From positions 59,779-123,778 of the forward strand of contig CANPOY010000002.1 in assembly GCA_947575805.1 (NCBI GenBank): 64,000 bases of DNA, read 5' to 3'. Both the position numbers and the translations under genes were made by a program. Below are positions 36,560-46,328 of the stretch, piece by piece; the stretch's first letter is position 1; every line of letters starts with the position of its first letter. The notes under the pieces were generated by a model, which was not told the DNA's origin, did not search any database, and saw only the letters and a list, made by a program, of their open reading frames with translations. This DNA comes from an uncultured Lachnospiraceae bacterium (GTDB lineage Bacteria > Bacillota > Clostridia > Lachnospirales > Lachnospiraceae).

Positions 36560-38044
36560 CTAAAATTGAAAGTAAATAAACTGTGACGACTCAAATTCCA
36601 CACCATAAATGCCGAAAACCAAAGTGGCTGTAATCATTGCAATGATAGCTCCCCATCTGAACCAGACGCATTGCTCCTGTAAAAATGCGGTTATCTCCTG
36701 CTTCTTCCTGTAGCGGAGCAGATCTACCAGAAAAAGGATCACCAGAGACACGCCCAAAATATGAAACTCCCTTCTGTCCAGACCTAACGTATAGATCTCC
36801 CCGTTGAACAGATCCCAGGGATCCCATTTCGTCACCAGCCGCCTGCAGTAGCGCAGGGCATGGGAAACGGAGGGTGCCCGGAAAAAGATCCAGGCTATAT
36901 CTGCCAGAAGAAAGGTGGATACTGTCTGCGCCAGACGGAAGCTGAAGCTCTCCTTCTTCGTATGCAGCGCATCATACAGCTTTATCCGCAGCCCCCCGGT
37001 CATATCGCCGATCACCTGGTACAGGCCGTGCAGCAGTCCCCATATCACATAGGTCCAGCTTGCCCCGTGCCACAAGCCGCTCACCCCCATGGTTACCATC
37101 ACGTTAAGATATTTCCTCAGCCGGGAGCGGCGGTTGCCCCCCAGGGGGATATAAACATAATCCCGAAACCAGGTGCTTAAGGAGATGTGCCACCGCTTCC
37201 AGAATTCACTGACAGATCTGGAAAAATAAGGTGTTTCAAAATTTTCCATCAATCGAAATCCCATCACCCGGGCGGCACCCACAGCTATGGTGGAATATCC
37301 CATAAAGTCGCAATAGATCTGTATGGCAAAGCCGATCGCCCCGGCAGCCAGCACTACCGTTCCGTAGAGATAATAGCTTTCAAAAATATGATTTACCAGT
37401 ATTGCCACCCGGTCCGCTATCACCATCTTGATGAAGAGCCCCCATACCATCAGGGTGAGCCCGCCGGTAACATTTTCATAATTCCACAGCTTTTTCCTCT
37501 CCAGATCCCGCAGCTGCCCCAGCAGGCTTCCCGAGCGCTCGATAGGCCCGGCCACCAGCTGAGGGAAAAAGGACACGAACAGCGCATAGCGCAGAATATT
37601 TTTTTCCGGCGCCACCTTCCCCCGGTAAACATCAATAGTATAGCCCAGCGCCTGAAATGTATAAAAAGAAATCCCCACCGGCAGCAGCACATCAAAGCCC
37701 TTTTCCGGTATCTCCATATGCAGCGCCGATAAAATGCGGTTACAGTTCGCCAGAAAGAAATCAAAATATTTAAAGAAAAAGAGAATCCCCAAGTTCACAC
37801 ACAGGCATACCGCCAGAATCAGTTTCCTCATGACAGGCTTCTTTGCGGCGTGAACCAACCTGGCGCAGAGCCATGTGACCACCGTGGAGGTCAGCAGCAA
37901 AAGCGCGTATTTTGCATTCCAGCACATATAAAAGAAATAACTGGCAATCAGCAGCCAGACATAACGCGCCTTTCTCGGTATGATAAAATAAATCAATGTC
38001 ACTACAGGAAAGAAAATCAAAAAATCTACGGAATTAAATATCAT
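36560..38044 (-). CDS. MBOAT family membrane O-acyltransferase (second copy)
   Basis: 494 residues starting MIFNSVDFLIFFPVVTLIYF, with about 11 membrane segments. MBOAT core motifs: RRWHISLSTWFRDYVYIPLGG and the invariant His in LWHGASWTYVIWG. This is the AlgI/PatA-like form. First gene of an apparent operon MBOAT-SGNH-gatC-gatA-gatB. Confidence 0.92.
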   Translation of the reverse strand: MIFNSVDFLIFFPVVTLIYFIIPRKARYVWLLIASYFFYMCWNAKYALLLLTSTVVTWLCARLVHAAKKPVMRKLILAVCLCVNLGILFFFKYFDFFLANCNRILSALHMEIPEKGFDVLLPVGISFYTFQALGYTIDVYRGKVAPEKNILRYALFVSFFPQLVAGPIERSGSLLGQLRDLERKKLWNYENVTGGLTLMVWGLFIKMVIADRVAILVNHIFESYYLYGTVVLAAGAIGFAIQIYCDFMGYSTIAVGAARVMGFRLMENFETPYFSRSVSEFWKRWHISLSTWFRDYVYIPLGGNRRSRLRKYLNVMVTMGVSGLWHGASWTYVIWGLLHGLYQVIGDMTGGLRIKLYDALHTKKESFSFRLAQTVSTFLLADIAWIFFRAPSVSHALRYCRRLVTKWDPWDLFNGEIYTLGLDRREFHILGVSLVILFLVDLLRYRKKQEITAFLQEQCVWFRWGAIIAMITATLVFGIYGVEFESSQFIYFQF

Positions 38045-38081
38045 TTCCCCGGTTCTCCTTTGTAACTAGTATACCTTGATC

Positions 38082-38111
38082 ATTCTATCATAATTCTTTT
38101 GCTTCTGACAA
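38082..38111 (-). promoter_or_regulatory. Promoter of the second MBOAT operon
   Basis: Minus strand TTGTCA (38106-38111), 18-bp spacer, TAGAAT (38082-38087), close to the ATG at 38044 with AAAGGAG between. Confidence 0.55.
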
Positions 38112-38134
38112 GGGAATAAGTGTGAAGTGAATTC

Positions 38135-39886
38135 CTACTCCCGCACTTTGATATGCACTTCCCTGAGCTGCTGCTCCGTCACGCCGCCCGGCGCACTGCA
38201 CATAAGATCCTGGGCCGACCCGCTCATGGGAAAGGCAGTTACCTCACGGATATTCTCTTCTCCCCGAAGCAGCATCAGCATACGCTCCACCCCGGGAGCC
38301 ATCCCGGCATGGGGCGGCGCACCGAACTGAAACGCCTGATATAGCGCTCCGAACTTCGATTCCAGCATCTCTTTTGTGTAACCGGCAATGGCAAATGCCT
38401 TTTCCATAATGCGTATATCATGATTGCGCACCGCCCCGGAGGAAAGCTCGATCCCGTTGCAGACAATGTCGTACTGATAAGCAAGAATGTCCAGGGGATT
38501 CTCCGTCTCCAGGGCTTCCAGGCCACCCTGCGGCATGGAAAACGGATTGTGAGTAAACACAGGCTGCTTGGTCTCCGGGTCAGTCTCATACATGGGAAAG
38601 TCGTTGACATAACAGAAACGGAAAGCGTTTGTCTCCGTCAGTCCCAGTTTCTCTCCCAGCTCGTTGCGAATCTTCCCGGCATAATAGCAGGCCCTCTCTT
38701 CTTTATCCGCGATGAAAAATATGGTGTCTCCCTCCTTCAGATCCCCAAGGCTGCGAAGCTCCCCCTTTAACTCGTCGGGAATAAATTTGTCAATTGGCCC
38801 TTTATAGGAAAGGTCCTCCGCCACCTCCAGGTATCCCAATCCGCCCATCCCCAGGCCCGTGGCGAAAGAAAGCAGCTTTTCATGGAAGCCCTTGCTCATT
38901 TCTGCATGGACTTTAATGGCGCGCACTGTTCTGTTTAAAAAGGGTTTAAAGGAGCATTTCTGAAAAAAGTCCGTCAGATCCATGATCCGCAGGGGATTAC
39001 GCAAATCCGGCTTGTCACAGCCAAATTCCAGCATGGCCTGCTTATAACTGATCACAGGATAGGGCGCCGCCGTCACTGCCGCCCCTTCGGGAGCAAACCT
39101 TTCAAAGGCAGCGGAAAGAACCTTCTCACCCACCTGAAATACATCCTCCTGCGTTGCAAAGCTCATTTCGAAATCCAACTGGTAAAACTCCCCGGGGGAA
39201 CGATCCGCCCTTGCGTCCTCGTCGCGAAAGCAGGGAGCAATCTGGAAATACTTGTCAATACCTGAGGTCATCAGCAGCTGCTTATACTGCTGGGGCGCCT
39301 GAGGCAGGGCATAAAATTTTCCCTTGTATTTCCTGGAAGGTACAATATAGTCCCTGGCTCCCTCCGGGGAAGAAGCGCAGAGAATGGGAGTCTGAATTTC
39401 CACAAAGCCCATTTCCGTCATTTTCTGACGCAGGAATGCGATAACCTGAGAGCGAAACAGAATGTTATCCCTTACCTTGGCGTTCCTCAAATCCAGATAA
39501 CGATATTTCAGCCGCACATCCTCCCTTGTCTCCTTAGAGGTCATAATTTCAAAGGGCAGCTGCCGATATACCTTTCCCAGCACCGTAATTTCCTGTGCTT
39601 CCAGCTCTATGGTGCCGGTGGGAATCCTGGGATTCCAGGTCTCCTCATCCCGCTTTTCCACAGGACCTCTGACTGTAATACAGGTTTCCTTTACAAGTCC
39701 CTTCAGCAGTTCTGTCTTTCGAATGACCACCTGCAGCACGCCGTACATATCCCGCAGGTCAACAAACGAGACTCCTCCGTGATCCCTGATATTCTCCACC
39801 CAGCCGGCCACCCGCAGAGTCTGCCCGATGTGCTCCTCTCCGATCTCCTTTACCGTAATGTCCCTGTAACAGTTCTTCCTTTCCAT
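38135..39886 (-). CDS. aspS: Aspartyl-tRNA synthetase
   Basis: 583 residues from ATG 39886 (GGGAGGAG upstream); the frame runs to 40063 through the T-box leader, so the longer version is rejected. Order: OB-fold anticodon domain (about 20-115), class II motif 2 (CFRDEDARADRSPGEF), GAD insert, motif 3 as GMAPGVERMLMLL (usual form GLALGLDR). It charges tRNA-Asp; whether it also misacylates tRNA-Asn cannot be decided here. The T-box leader governs expression. Confidence 0.95.
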   Translation of the reverse strand: MERKNCYRDITVKEIGEEHIGQTLRVAGWVENIRDHGGVSFVDLRDMYGVLQVVIRKTELLKGLVKETCITVRGPVEKRDEETWNPRIPTGTIELEAQEITVLGKVYRQLPFEIMTSKETREDVRLKYRYLDLRNAKVRDNILFRSQVIAFLRQKMTEMGFVEIQTPILCASSPEGARDYIVPSRKYKGKFYALPQAPQQYKQLLMTSGIDKYFQIAPCFRDEDARADRSPGEFYQLDFEMSFATQEDVFQVGEKVLSAAFERFAPEGAAVTAAPYPVISYKQAMLEFGCDKPDLRNPLRIMDLTDFFQKCSFKPFLNRTVRAIKVHAEMSKGFHEKLLSFATGLGMGGLGYLEVAEDLSYKGPIDKFIPDELKGELRSLGDLKEGDTIFFIADKEERACYYAGKIRNELGEKLGLTETNAFRFCYVNDFPMYETDPETKQPVFTHNPFSMPQGGLEALETENPLDILAYQYDIVCNGIELSSGAVRNHDIRIMEKAFAIAGYTKEMLESKFGALYQAFQFGAPPHAGMAPGVERMLMLLRGEENIREVTAFPMSGSAQDLMCSAPGGVTEQQLREVHIKVRE

Positions 39887-39953
39887 AACAGCTCCTCCCT
39901 TCCTGAAGTGCCGTAAGCGGCACATCCAAACTTCCATATGCGGGCCTGCGCAT

Positions 39954-40309
39954 AAAAAAATCCCGGAATGCAGTAGTTTCTCTGCATTCCGGGACGAATA
40001 AGCATGTCTTACCCGCGGTACCACCCGCATTGACCGCCTTCTTCGGCAGCCCGCCTCCTGCACTTAACGCGTGCCAACGTGCTGCCCTTGCATTCCTCAG
40101 GCCAGGCTGAGATGCCCTGGCTTTGACCTGTATCCTGTTCGAACAGCCTGCTCCGGAGCGTTCCCTTTACCGTTCCCCGCGGACAGCGCTTTCAGTCGGT
40201 GACGCCGTCTTCCTGTCGTTTCCTCCGGTAAGAGTCTCCATCATTGCATTTCCATATCCGCAATCTCAACACGCAGCCTGCATGTTTTTTTCTTAGGATG
40301 CGCTGGGAT
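39954..40309 (-). promoter_or_regulatory. T-box riboswitch leader of aspS
   Basis: On the minus strand the T-box GGGTGGTACCGCG (40014-40026) precedes a perfect 13-bp terminator stem (39961-39973 with 39982-39994) and a seven-base U-run (39954-39960). A GAAGAC segment places a possible GAC aspartate specifier at 40207-40209, but I could not confirm the stem I fold. Antitermination by uncharged tRNA-Asp is expected. Confidence 0.87.
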
Positions 40310-40315
40310 AACGTG

Positions 40316-40345
40316 ATTATACACATCCCCGGTTCATCCTGTCAA
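40316..40345 (-). promoter_or_regulatory. Consensus promoter of the aspS leader
   Basis: Minus strand TTGACA (40340-40345), 18-bp spacer, TATAAT (40316-40321). Confidence 0.8.
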
Positions 40346-40366
40346 TAAAATTTTATAATTCCGCTT

Positions 40367-41425
40367 TTAGCAGATATATTTCCCCACAAACGGCACCCTT
40401 CTGAGAATGGATGCCACCGCCAGACAGAATGCAAAACATAGAAAGGCATAGATCGGGATACCCACAATATTCGGCAGCATCATACTGTGGATCCCATGAG
40501 GCTTCAAAACCTCCATCAGCCCCACGTGCATCACATACGCCCCCATCGTTCCCCGGGATATTTCCGTAATGAATGTCTCCGCCTTCCCGGAAAAGCGAAC
40601 TCTGCTCACCACCTCCGTAAAAAACAGGAAGCAGGCCAGCACAATGCAGAAGGTGAACAGCCCAAAGCTGTCGTAAATCTCCCCCAGCGGCGTCCCGGCC
40701 CTGAGTGACAGTCCGTTTCCCAGCACCACGTTCAGGATCGCTGCCGGAAAAACGCTCCAATAGATGATTTTATGGTATTTCGAAGGAATCCCCACACACG
40801 AAACATAATATCCCAGCACAAAATACCCCACATATCCGCACACCAGATCCACCTGCAGCGTATTCAGCACATATTCCAGATAAACAGAAGGAACTGCCGC
40901 CCTGATCGTCCGGCTTAAAATCTGCAGGATAAAGAACAGCGTCAGAAAGTACTCCAGATTCCTTCTCTCTGCGTTCTGCACCCAGACGCGAAGAATCGGT
41001 AAAATTGCATAGATACCTGCAATCATAGGCAGAAACCAGAGATGATACCGGCCCATGATCATTTCCTTTACAATCTCCTTCCACCCCACCTGCGTGAAAT
41101 CAAAGTACATACTGTCCCGCAGCCCGTACAGGGCGGACCAGAAGACATAGGACACCGCCACCCGCAGAATGTTGTGCGTATACAGCCGTTTGATGTTCAG
41201 CTCCCGCTCCTTCGGCAAAAACACGGCCCCGCTGAGCATCACAAAAACGGGAACGCCAAAACGGAACAGAGCGTCATAAGAATTGGCAATCATCCATTCT
41301 TTGCTGTTTATATCCAGAGAATACCAGAACTGCGCGCTGCTGTGCAGCATGACTACACTGAAAGCCGCCAAGATGCGCAGCAGGTCATAATGCACCATTC
41401 TCTTTCCCGCCCACTCATTTCCCAT
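40367..41425 (-). CDS. Acyltransferase 3 family membrane protein
   Basis: 352 residues with about 10 membrane helices. The N-terminus VHYDLLRILAAFSVVMLHSS holds the conserved Arg and His of the acyltransferase 3 (WecH/OafA-like) family. It would O-acetylate a sugar or lipid-linked glycan at the membrane. No SGNH domain is fused. It follows dapL in the same direction (50-base gap; GGAAGGAG before ATG). Confidence 0.85.
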   Translation of the reverse strand: MGNEWAGKRMVHYDLLRILAAFSVVMLHSSAQFWYSLDINSKEWMIANSYDALFRFGVPVFVMLSGAVFLPKERELNIKRLYTHNILRVAVSYVFWSALYGLRDSMYFDFTQVGWKEIVKEMIMGRYHLWFLPMIAGIYAILPILRVWVQNAERRNLEYFLTLFFILQILSRTIRAAVPSVYLEYVLNTLQVDLVCGYVGYFVLGYYVSCVGIPSKYHKIIYWSVFPAAILNVVLGNGLSLRAGTPLGEIYDSFGLFTFCIVLACFLFFTEVVSRVRFSGKAETFITEISRGTMGAYVMHVGLMEVLKPHGIHSMMLPNIVGIPIYAFLCFAFCLAVASILRRVPFVGKYIC

Positions 41426-41475
41426 GCTCCCGCTCCTTCCGTCATTAAGACCATTGTACGTTGGCTGTTCTTATG

Positions 41476-42693
41476 CTACAGCAATGTCCTGATCCTGTCA
41501 ACGGCCTCCACCGTATTTTCATAGCTCCCGAAAGCAGTCAGTCTGAAATATCCTTCCCCGCTGGGTCCGAAGCCGGAACCGGGAGTTCCCACCACATTTA
41601 CCTTCTCCAGCAGATGGTCAAAGAATTCCCAACTGGTCATGTTCCCCGGCGTCTTCAGCCAGATGTAGGGAGCGTTGATTCCTCCGGACACCGTATACCC
41701 CGCTTCCTTCAAGCCATTGTAGATATAGTGGGCATTATTCATATAATATGCTACCTGCGCCTTTAACTGCTCTTTCCCTTCCGGAGAATAGACCGCCTCA
41801 CCTGCCCGCTGTACTATGTAGGGGGCACCGTTATACTTTGTCCCATGACGTCTCGCCCACAGAGAATGCAGCTGCACATCACCGCACTTCAGCTCCCCGG
41901 GCACCACGGTAAACCCTAAACGTACTCCGGTAAAGCCGGCATTTTTCGAAAATGAGCGTAGTTCAATGGCGCAGGTCCGCGCGCCTGCGCACTCATAAAT
42001 ACTGTGGGGCACATTTTCCTCAGATATATAAGCCTCATATGCCGCGTCATATATAATGACCGCCCCCACCCTGGCGGCATAATCCACCCATTCCTGCAGC
42101 TGCTCCCTGGTAGCTGCCGCACCTGTAGGATTATTGGGAAAACAAAGGTATATTATTTCCGGTGTTTCTTCCGGCAGCTCCGGAACAAAGCCGTTATCCG
42201 CCACGCAGGGCATATAGATCACATTACTCCAGGTCTCCCCTGCTCTGTCATAGGATCCGGCCCTTCCCGCCATCACATTGGAATCCACATACACGGGATA
42301 AACAGGGTCACATACCGCAATCCTGTTGTCCAGACTGAATATTTCCTGAATATTGCCGGAATCACACTTGGCGCCGTCAGACACGAAAATCTCATCTGCC
42401 GAAATGTCGCAGCCCCGCGCTTTATAATCATTCTCCGCAATGGCATTCCGCAAAAAATCGTACCCCTGGTCAGGAGCATACCCACGAAAGGTTTCTGCAT
42501 GACCCATCTCCTCCACCGCTCCATGTAATGCACCGATAATGGCCGGGGCAAGGGGCTGTGTCACATCCCCTATCCCCAGGCGGATAATCTTTTTATCAGG
42601 ATGGGCGGCACTGTAAGCACTCACCTTTTTGCCGATCGTAGAAAACAGATAGCTTCCCGGAAGCTTCAGATAATTTTCATTCAGCCGAAACAT
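41476..42693 (-). CDS. dapL: LL-diaminopimelate aminotransferase
   Basis: 405 residues, PLP-dependent fold I. It opens with [20 protein letters not shown], the DapL signature; the PLP lysine is in [17 protein letters not shown]. It converts tetrahydrodipicolinate directly to LL-DAP, bypassing the succinylase and acetylase routes. Its start overlaps the dapF stop by 13 bases, so lysine and cell-wall DAP synthesis are coupled here. Confidence 0.95.
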   Translation of the reverse strand: MFRLNENYLKLPGSYLFSTIGKKVSAYSAAHPDKKIIRLGIGDVTQPLAPAIIGALHGAVEEMGHAETFRGYAPDQGYDFLRNAIAENDYKARGCDISADEIFVSDGAKCDSGNIQEIFSLDNRIAVCDPVYPVYVDSNVMAGRAGSYDRAGETWSNVIYMPCVADNGFVPELPEETPEIIYLCFPNNPTGAAATREQLQEWVDYAARVGAVIIYDAAYEAYISEENVPHSIYECAGARTCAIELRSFSKNAGFTGVRLGFTVVPGELKCGDVQLHSLWARRHGTKYNGAPYIVQRAGEAVYSPEGKEQLKAQVAYYMNNAHYIYNGLKEAGYTVSGGINAPYIWLKTPGNMTSWEFFDHLLEKVNVVGTPGSGFGPSGEGYFRLTAFGSYENTVEAVDRIRTLL

Positions 42694-43553
42694 AAGTCTA
42701 CCTCCCCTTCATATACGGTGACTGCAGGACCCGTCATGTAAACCATGTTTTCCTCCCGATCCCACCGGATCTGCAATTCTCCTCCCAACAGCTTAACGGT
42801 AATCTCCGTATCCGTCAATCCGTTCAGCACACAGGCCACTGCCGTCGCACAGCAGCCCGTGCCGCAGGCCAGAGTCTCTCCTGACCCCCGTTCCCAGACG
42901 CGCATAAAGACAGTCTGCCTGTCCAGAATCTCCACAAACTCCGTATTCACCCTTTCCGGAAATCGGACATGACGCTCAAAAAGAGGACCCAGCTTCTCCA
43001 GTTCCATTCCTGCCACACCATCGGCAAAAACCACTGCATGGGGATTGCCCATGGAAACACAGGTCATTCTGTATTCCTGTTCCTCCACATAGATCGGCTC
43101 GTTCACCACCCGCTCGCCGTCCGCCACCACCGGGATTCCCGCCGGTTCCAGAACAGGGCTTCCCATGTTGACCCGCACCCTGGTCACAACACCCCGGTCC
43201 TCCGGCTTTCCCTCCGGCCTTTCCACTGTCAGATCAAGATATTTCACACTGCCCGCACTGACAACCGTAATCTGCTCCGAGTCCGTAAGTCCCTTGTCAT
43301 AAACATACTTTGCCACGCAGCGGATACCGTTTCCGCACATCTGTGCCCGGCTGCCGTCCGCGTTATACATCTCCATCTCAAAATCAGCCTCCCGGGAGGG
43401 ATTGATAAAGATAACGCCGTCTCCCCCCACTCCGAAATTCCTGTTGCTCAGGTACCGTACCACCTCCGGCTTTTTCTCCCGGGGAATATCCTCCGAAGCA
43501 CCGTTGACATAAATGTAATCGTTCCCACAGCCCTGCATTTTTGTAAATTTCAT
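42681..43553 (-). CDS. dapF: Diaminopimelate epimerase
   Basis: 290 residues from ATG 43553 with GGAGG 5 bases upstream; the frame extends to 43625 without a ribosome site. The two catalytic cysteines lie in QMCGNGIRC and [11 protein letters not shown]. It interconverts LL- and meso-DAP, the product of dapL downstream. The transcript starts about 315 bases earlier and includes a glutamine synthetase fragment. Confidence 0.96.
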   Translation of the reverse strand: MKFTKMQGCGNDYIYVNGASEDIPREKKPEVVRYLSNRNFGVGGDGVIFINPSREADFEMEMYNADGSRAQMCGNGIRCVAKYVYDKGLTDSEQITVVSAGSVKYLDLTVERPEGKPEDRGVVTRVRVNMGSPVLEPAGIPVVADGERVVNEPIYVEEQEYRMTCVSMGNPHAVVFADGVAGMELEKLGPLFERHVRFPERVNTEFVEILDRQTVFMRVWERGSGETLACGTGCCATAVACVLNGLTDTEITVKLLGGELQIRWDREENMVYMTGPAVTVYEGEVDLCFG

Positions 43554-43625
43554 TCTGACCTCCATTTCTTCCACACATGCCGCCCCTGCCATATTTATAC
43601 CACTGTCCATACTGCATTTCTGCAA

Positions 43626-43829
43626 CTATCTGTATGCCTCACTCTCAGACAAATGATTCCTGACCATCAAAAGCTCCTTCGCCGCCTCTTTTACCGCCTT
43701 TTTCAGCACCACTCTCGGGTCTCCGGCAAATGGAGTGCCGTCAGGCCGGTGAATGTCACAGATCATCCTCGCCACCTTACCTTGCTGCGGCCTCCAGGGG
43801 AATATCTCCAGTGTGCTGCCCATTAACAA
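43626..43829 (-). pseudogene. Internal fragment of glutamine synthetase type I
   Basis: The reading frame encodes [18 protein letters not shown] followed by [17 protein letters not shown] and [14 protein letters not shown]. This matches the end of the beta-grasp domain of GlnA (Bacillus: [20 protein letters not shown], then NPDGTPFEGDPR). It then changes abruptly to [14 protein letters not shown] and stops; upstream a TGA closes the frame about 8 codons before the match. Only about 50 of about 445 residues are present, without start signal. It lies between the promoter and dapF, so it is transcribed as leader. Confidence 0.75.
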
Positions 43830-43874
43830 AAGGGCAGTCCTACTCCCTCATAGAACGCCCTTGCCCTGCCATCT

Positions 43875-43903
43875 ATCATAACAACGCACTGCCCGCTTGT
43901 CAA
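43875..43903 (-). promoter_or_regulatory. Near-perfect promoter for dapF-dapL
   Basis: Minus strand TTGACA (43898-43903), 17-bp spacer, TATGAT (43875-43880). The next intact gene is dapF, about 315 bases downstream, past the glutamine synthetase fragment. Confidence 0.7.
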
Positions 43904-43983
43904 TGAGAAATCCTTAGCATAAACCCCCCTTTCCCCACATACTTATTATAAAGAAAAAAATATGACAACCAAGGGGAATATAA

Positions 43984-44475
43984 ATGAGTGCAAAAACGAA
44001 AATCGTTGTACTTCACATGAAGGAGCTGATTTATACCGCTATCTTCGCTGCCTTGGGCATTCTGTTCATCGTACTGCTTGTGATGATGTTCCTGCCCGAC
44101 AAAGAGAAGAACCCCGCCCCGGACAGTCCCCCGGCGGACAGTACTGCTCCTGACGAGGAATCGGTGACTACCGGCTCCGATGCTCTCTACATACCCGGCA
44201 TCTACACCACCGAGCTGATACTGGGGAATCAGTCCATCGACGTCGAAGTCATTGTGGATAAGAATTCCATTACCTCCATACGCATGGTAAATCTGAACGA
44301 TGCCATCACTACCATGTATCCCCTGCTGGAGCCCACCTTTGAGTCAATCTGCAGCCAGGTATACGAACTGCAGACTCTGGAAGGCGTTACCTATTCCTCC
44401 GACAGCAAATATACCTCCCTGGTCCTGCTGGAGGCGATCCGGAGTTCTCTGGAGAAGGCCTCGGCTGCACAGTAA
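43984..44475 (+). CDS. Membrane-anchored protein with an FMN-binding-like domain
   Basis: 163 residues. One membrane helix (about 17-41), a Pro/Asp/Ser-rich spacer (about 42-65), then an extracellular domain beginning YIPGIYTTELILGNQSIDVEV and ending LEGVTYSSDSKYTSLVLLEAI. This follows the outline of FMN-binding (Rnf/Nqr-type) domains, where SGAT is the flavinylation site; here it reads EGVT, so covalent FMN is doubtful. AGGGGAA ribosome site. Divergent from the dapF operon, with a terminator behind it. Confidence 0.6.
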   Translation: MSAKTKIVVLHMKELIYTAIFAALGILFIVLLVMMFLPDKEKNPAPDSPPADSTAPDEESVTTGSDALYIPGIYTTELILGNQSIDVEVIVDKNSITSIRMVNLNDAITTMYPLLEPTFESICSQVYELQTLEGVTYSSDSKYTSLVLLEAIRSSLEKASAAQ

Positions 44476-44499
44476 ACAGCTGCGCAGTAAGTTAAGAAG

Positions 44500-44526
44500 G
44501 GATGTGCTTTCCGCACATCCTTTCTT
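44500..44526. terminator. Bidirectional terminator between converging genes
   Basis: GGATGTGC (44500-44507) pairs with GCACATCC (44513-44520), followed by TTTCTTATTT on the plus strand; on the minus strand the stem is followed by CTTCTT. It lies at the hslO stop codon. Confidence 0.65.
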
Positions 44527-45403
44527 ATTTGCTCTTCCGGTACAGCTCCTCTAATTCTTCCACGCTGAATTTATAATGGGAATTGCAGAAATGACAGTTG
44601 ACCTCTATCTCCTGTCCTTCCTCTATCATGTTCTTAATTTCCTGCTGCCCCAGGCTGATCAGCACTCTTTCAATTCTGCTCTTGCTGCAGTTACAGGAAA
44701 AGACCGTCTCCAAGGTATCCGTCACCGCAGGACACATGCCCTCCAGCAGAAGCTCCAGCATCTGCTCCGGTGTCTTCCCCTCATCCAGCATCGCCGTTAC
44801 CGGCCGCACCCGGCTCAGGTTGTCCTCCAGCCTGCTGACCACGCTCTCCTCGGCAAAAGGCATAAGCTGTATGATGAATCCTCCAGCCTGCTTCACCGTA
44901 TTGTCACGATTCATCAGCACCCCAAGTCCCACGGAGGAAGGCACCTGTTCGGAAGCCGCAAAATAGTAAGTCAGATCCTCCGCGATCTCACCGGTCTGCA
45001 GTAATGTCTGTCCCACATAGGGCTCTTTCAGTCCCATATCCCTGATAACACTTAAGGTGCCCTGACCCACTGCGCCTCCTACATCCAGCTTCCCCAGGGC
45101 ATTTGCCGGCAGAATCACATCCGCCACCTCCGGGTAACCCTTGACATTCCCCCGGGAGTCCGCCGTCACGATCAACCCCCGCAGGGGTCCGTCTCCTTTC
45201 ACCTGCAAGGTCAGAAGATCCTGTTCTCCCTTCAGCATGGTCCCCATCATGGCTCCTGCGCTCAGCAGACGTCCCAGCGCTGCCGTCACCACCGGACTGG
45301 TATTATGAATCTGTCTTGCCTTCTCCGCCAGCTCCCTTGTAGTGCAGGCAAAGGCTCTTATCTGTGTATCCGCCGCTGTAACCCGTACAATGTAATCTTT
45401 CAT
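44525..45403 (-). CDS. hslO: Redox-regulated chaperone Hsp33
   Basis: 292 residues. The N-terminal core domain is followed by the four-cysteine zinc switch: CNC (in FSCNCSKSRIERVL) and CHFC (in EVNCHFCNSHYKF). Oxidation releases zinc and activates holdase function in the cytoplasm. Last gene of a downstream-facing run; 42 bases after the methyltransferase. Confidence 0.95.
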   Translation of the reverse strand: MKDYIVRVTAADTQIRAFACTTRELAEKARQIHNTSPVVTAALGRLLSAGAMMGTMLKGEQDLLTLQVKGDGPLRGLIVTADSRGNVKGYPEVADVILPANALGKLDVGGAVGQGTLSVIRDMGLKEPYVGQTLLQTGEIAEDLTYYFAASEQVPSSVGLGVLMNRDNTVKQAGGFIIQLMPFAEESVVSRLEDNLSRVRPVTAMLDEGKTPEQMLELLLEGMCPAVTDTLETVFSCNCSKSRIERVLISLGQQEIKNMIEEGQEIEVNCHFCNSHYKFSVEELEELYRKSK

Positions 45404-45445
45404 ATTTACATCCGTTTCTCTCTCAATATTATAAACATATCTTTC

Positions 45446-46237
45446 TCATTCCGGCTCTCGAACGGCGCACACCAGCACCCGCTCGCTTTCCGGCCTCAGA
45501 CTGCCGCCTGTGTCGGCATCCGTCATTTCCAGAATTCTCAGTCCCGCCTGTTCCACCAGCCTGCCCATCTGCTCCGGAGTATAACCCCGCTGGAGATGGG
45601 TCTCGGTAAACCGCCGGAAGCGGCCATCCCCTTCCCGGACAAAAAGCGTCAGATCATACTCGTTGATCTCATCCTCCGGGTCATACATATTTTCCCAGAT
45701 AAAACTGCAGTCCTCTCTGTTCTCCGCAATGACAGTATTGCCGATCACTTCACGGTACTTATATTCGGTGTTGAAATCAAAAATCAGTATCCCACCGGGA
45801 AAAAGATAATTCTGTACCAGAGAAAACACGGCTTCCAGCTCTTCCTCCTCCAGAATATAGTTTAAAGAATCACATACGCTGAACACAGTCCCCACGGTGC
45901 TGTACAGATCAAGCTCTCTCATATCCTGCATCAGGTAAAGGATCTCGGAACCGCTCTTTTCCTTCTTTTGCATGGCAATATTCAGCATGGCCTCCGAGCC
46001 GTCCACGCCGATCATATCATATCCCTTCTCATACATCAGCTCTGTCAGCGTACCTGTACCACAACCCAAATCCACCACCAGATTTCGTTCGGAATCCAGA
46101 ATATCCTTGGCATCCCGCTCCGGCCTGGACACACCGTGCTTCTTGATTAAGGTATCCAGACGCTCGCTCCAGAGCCCGTAAGGTGTGTTGTCCATAAACG
46201 TATCATACACTGCCGCAAAATCCCCATACATCGCCAT
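45446..46237 (-). CDS. Class I SAM-dependent methyltransferase
   Basis: 263 residues starting MAMYGDFAAVYDTFMDN; GGGAGGG precedes ATG 46237, while the frame to 46336 overlaps the previous gene. SAM motif I is VVDLGCGTGTLTELM, motif II region MIGVDGSEAMLNIA and motif III LMQDMREL. Substrate unknown; it resembles small-molecule methyltransferases of the Methyltransf_25 type. Confidence 0.85.
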   Translation of the reverse strand: MAMYGDFAAVYDTFMDNTPYGLWSERLDTLIKKHGVSRPERDAKDILDSERNLVVDLGCGTGTLTELMYEKGYDMIGVDGSEAMLNIAMQKKEKSGSEILYLMQDMRELDLYSTVGTVFSVCDSLNYILEEEELEAVFSLVQNYLFPGGILIFDFNTEYKYREVIGNTVIAENREDCSFIWENMYDPEDEINEYDLTLFVREGDGRFRRFTETHLQRGYTPEQMGRLVEQAGLRILEMTDADTGGSLRPESERVLVCAVREPE

Positions 46238-46328
46238 TCCCTGTCCCTCCCCGGTTTCCATGCCGCAGCCTGCTGCACCTCCGGCCTGCCGCCATACAGT
46301 CTGCGCACGCCGCCTGCTGCCACGCCAA

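Noticed and set aside
39887..40063. N-terminal extension of aspS
   Set aside because: These codons lie in the T-box terminator and antiterminator; the ribosome site supports the start at 39886.
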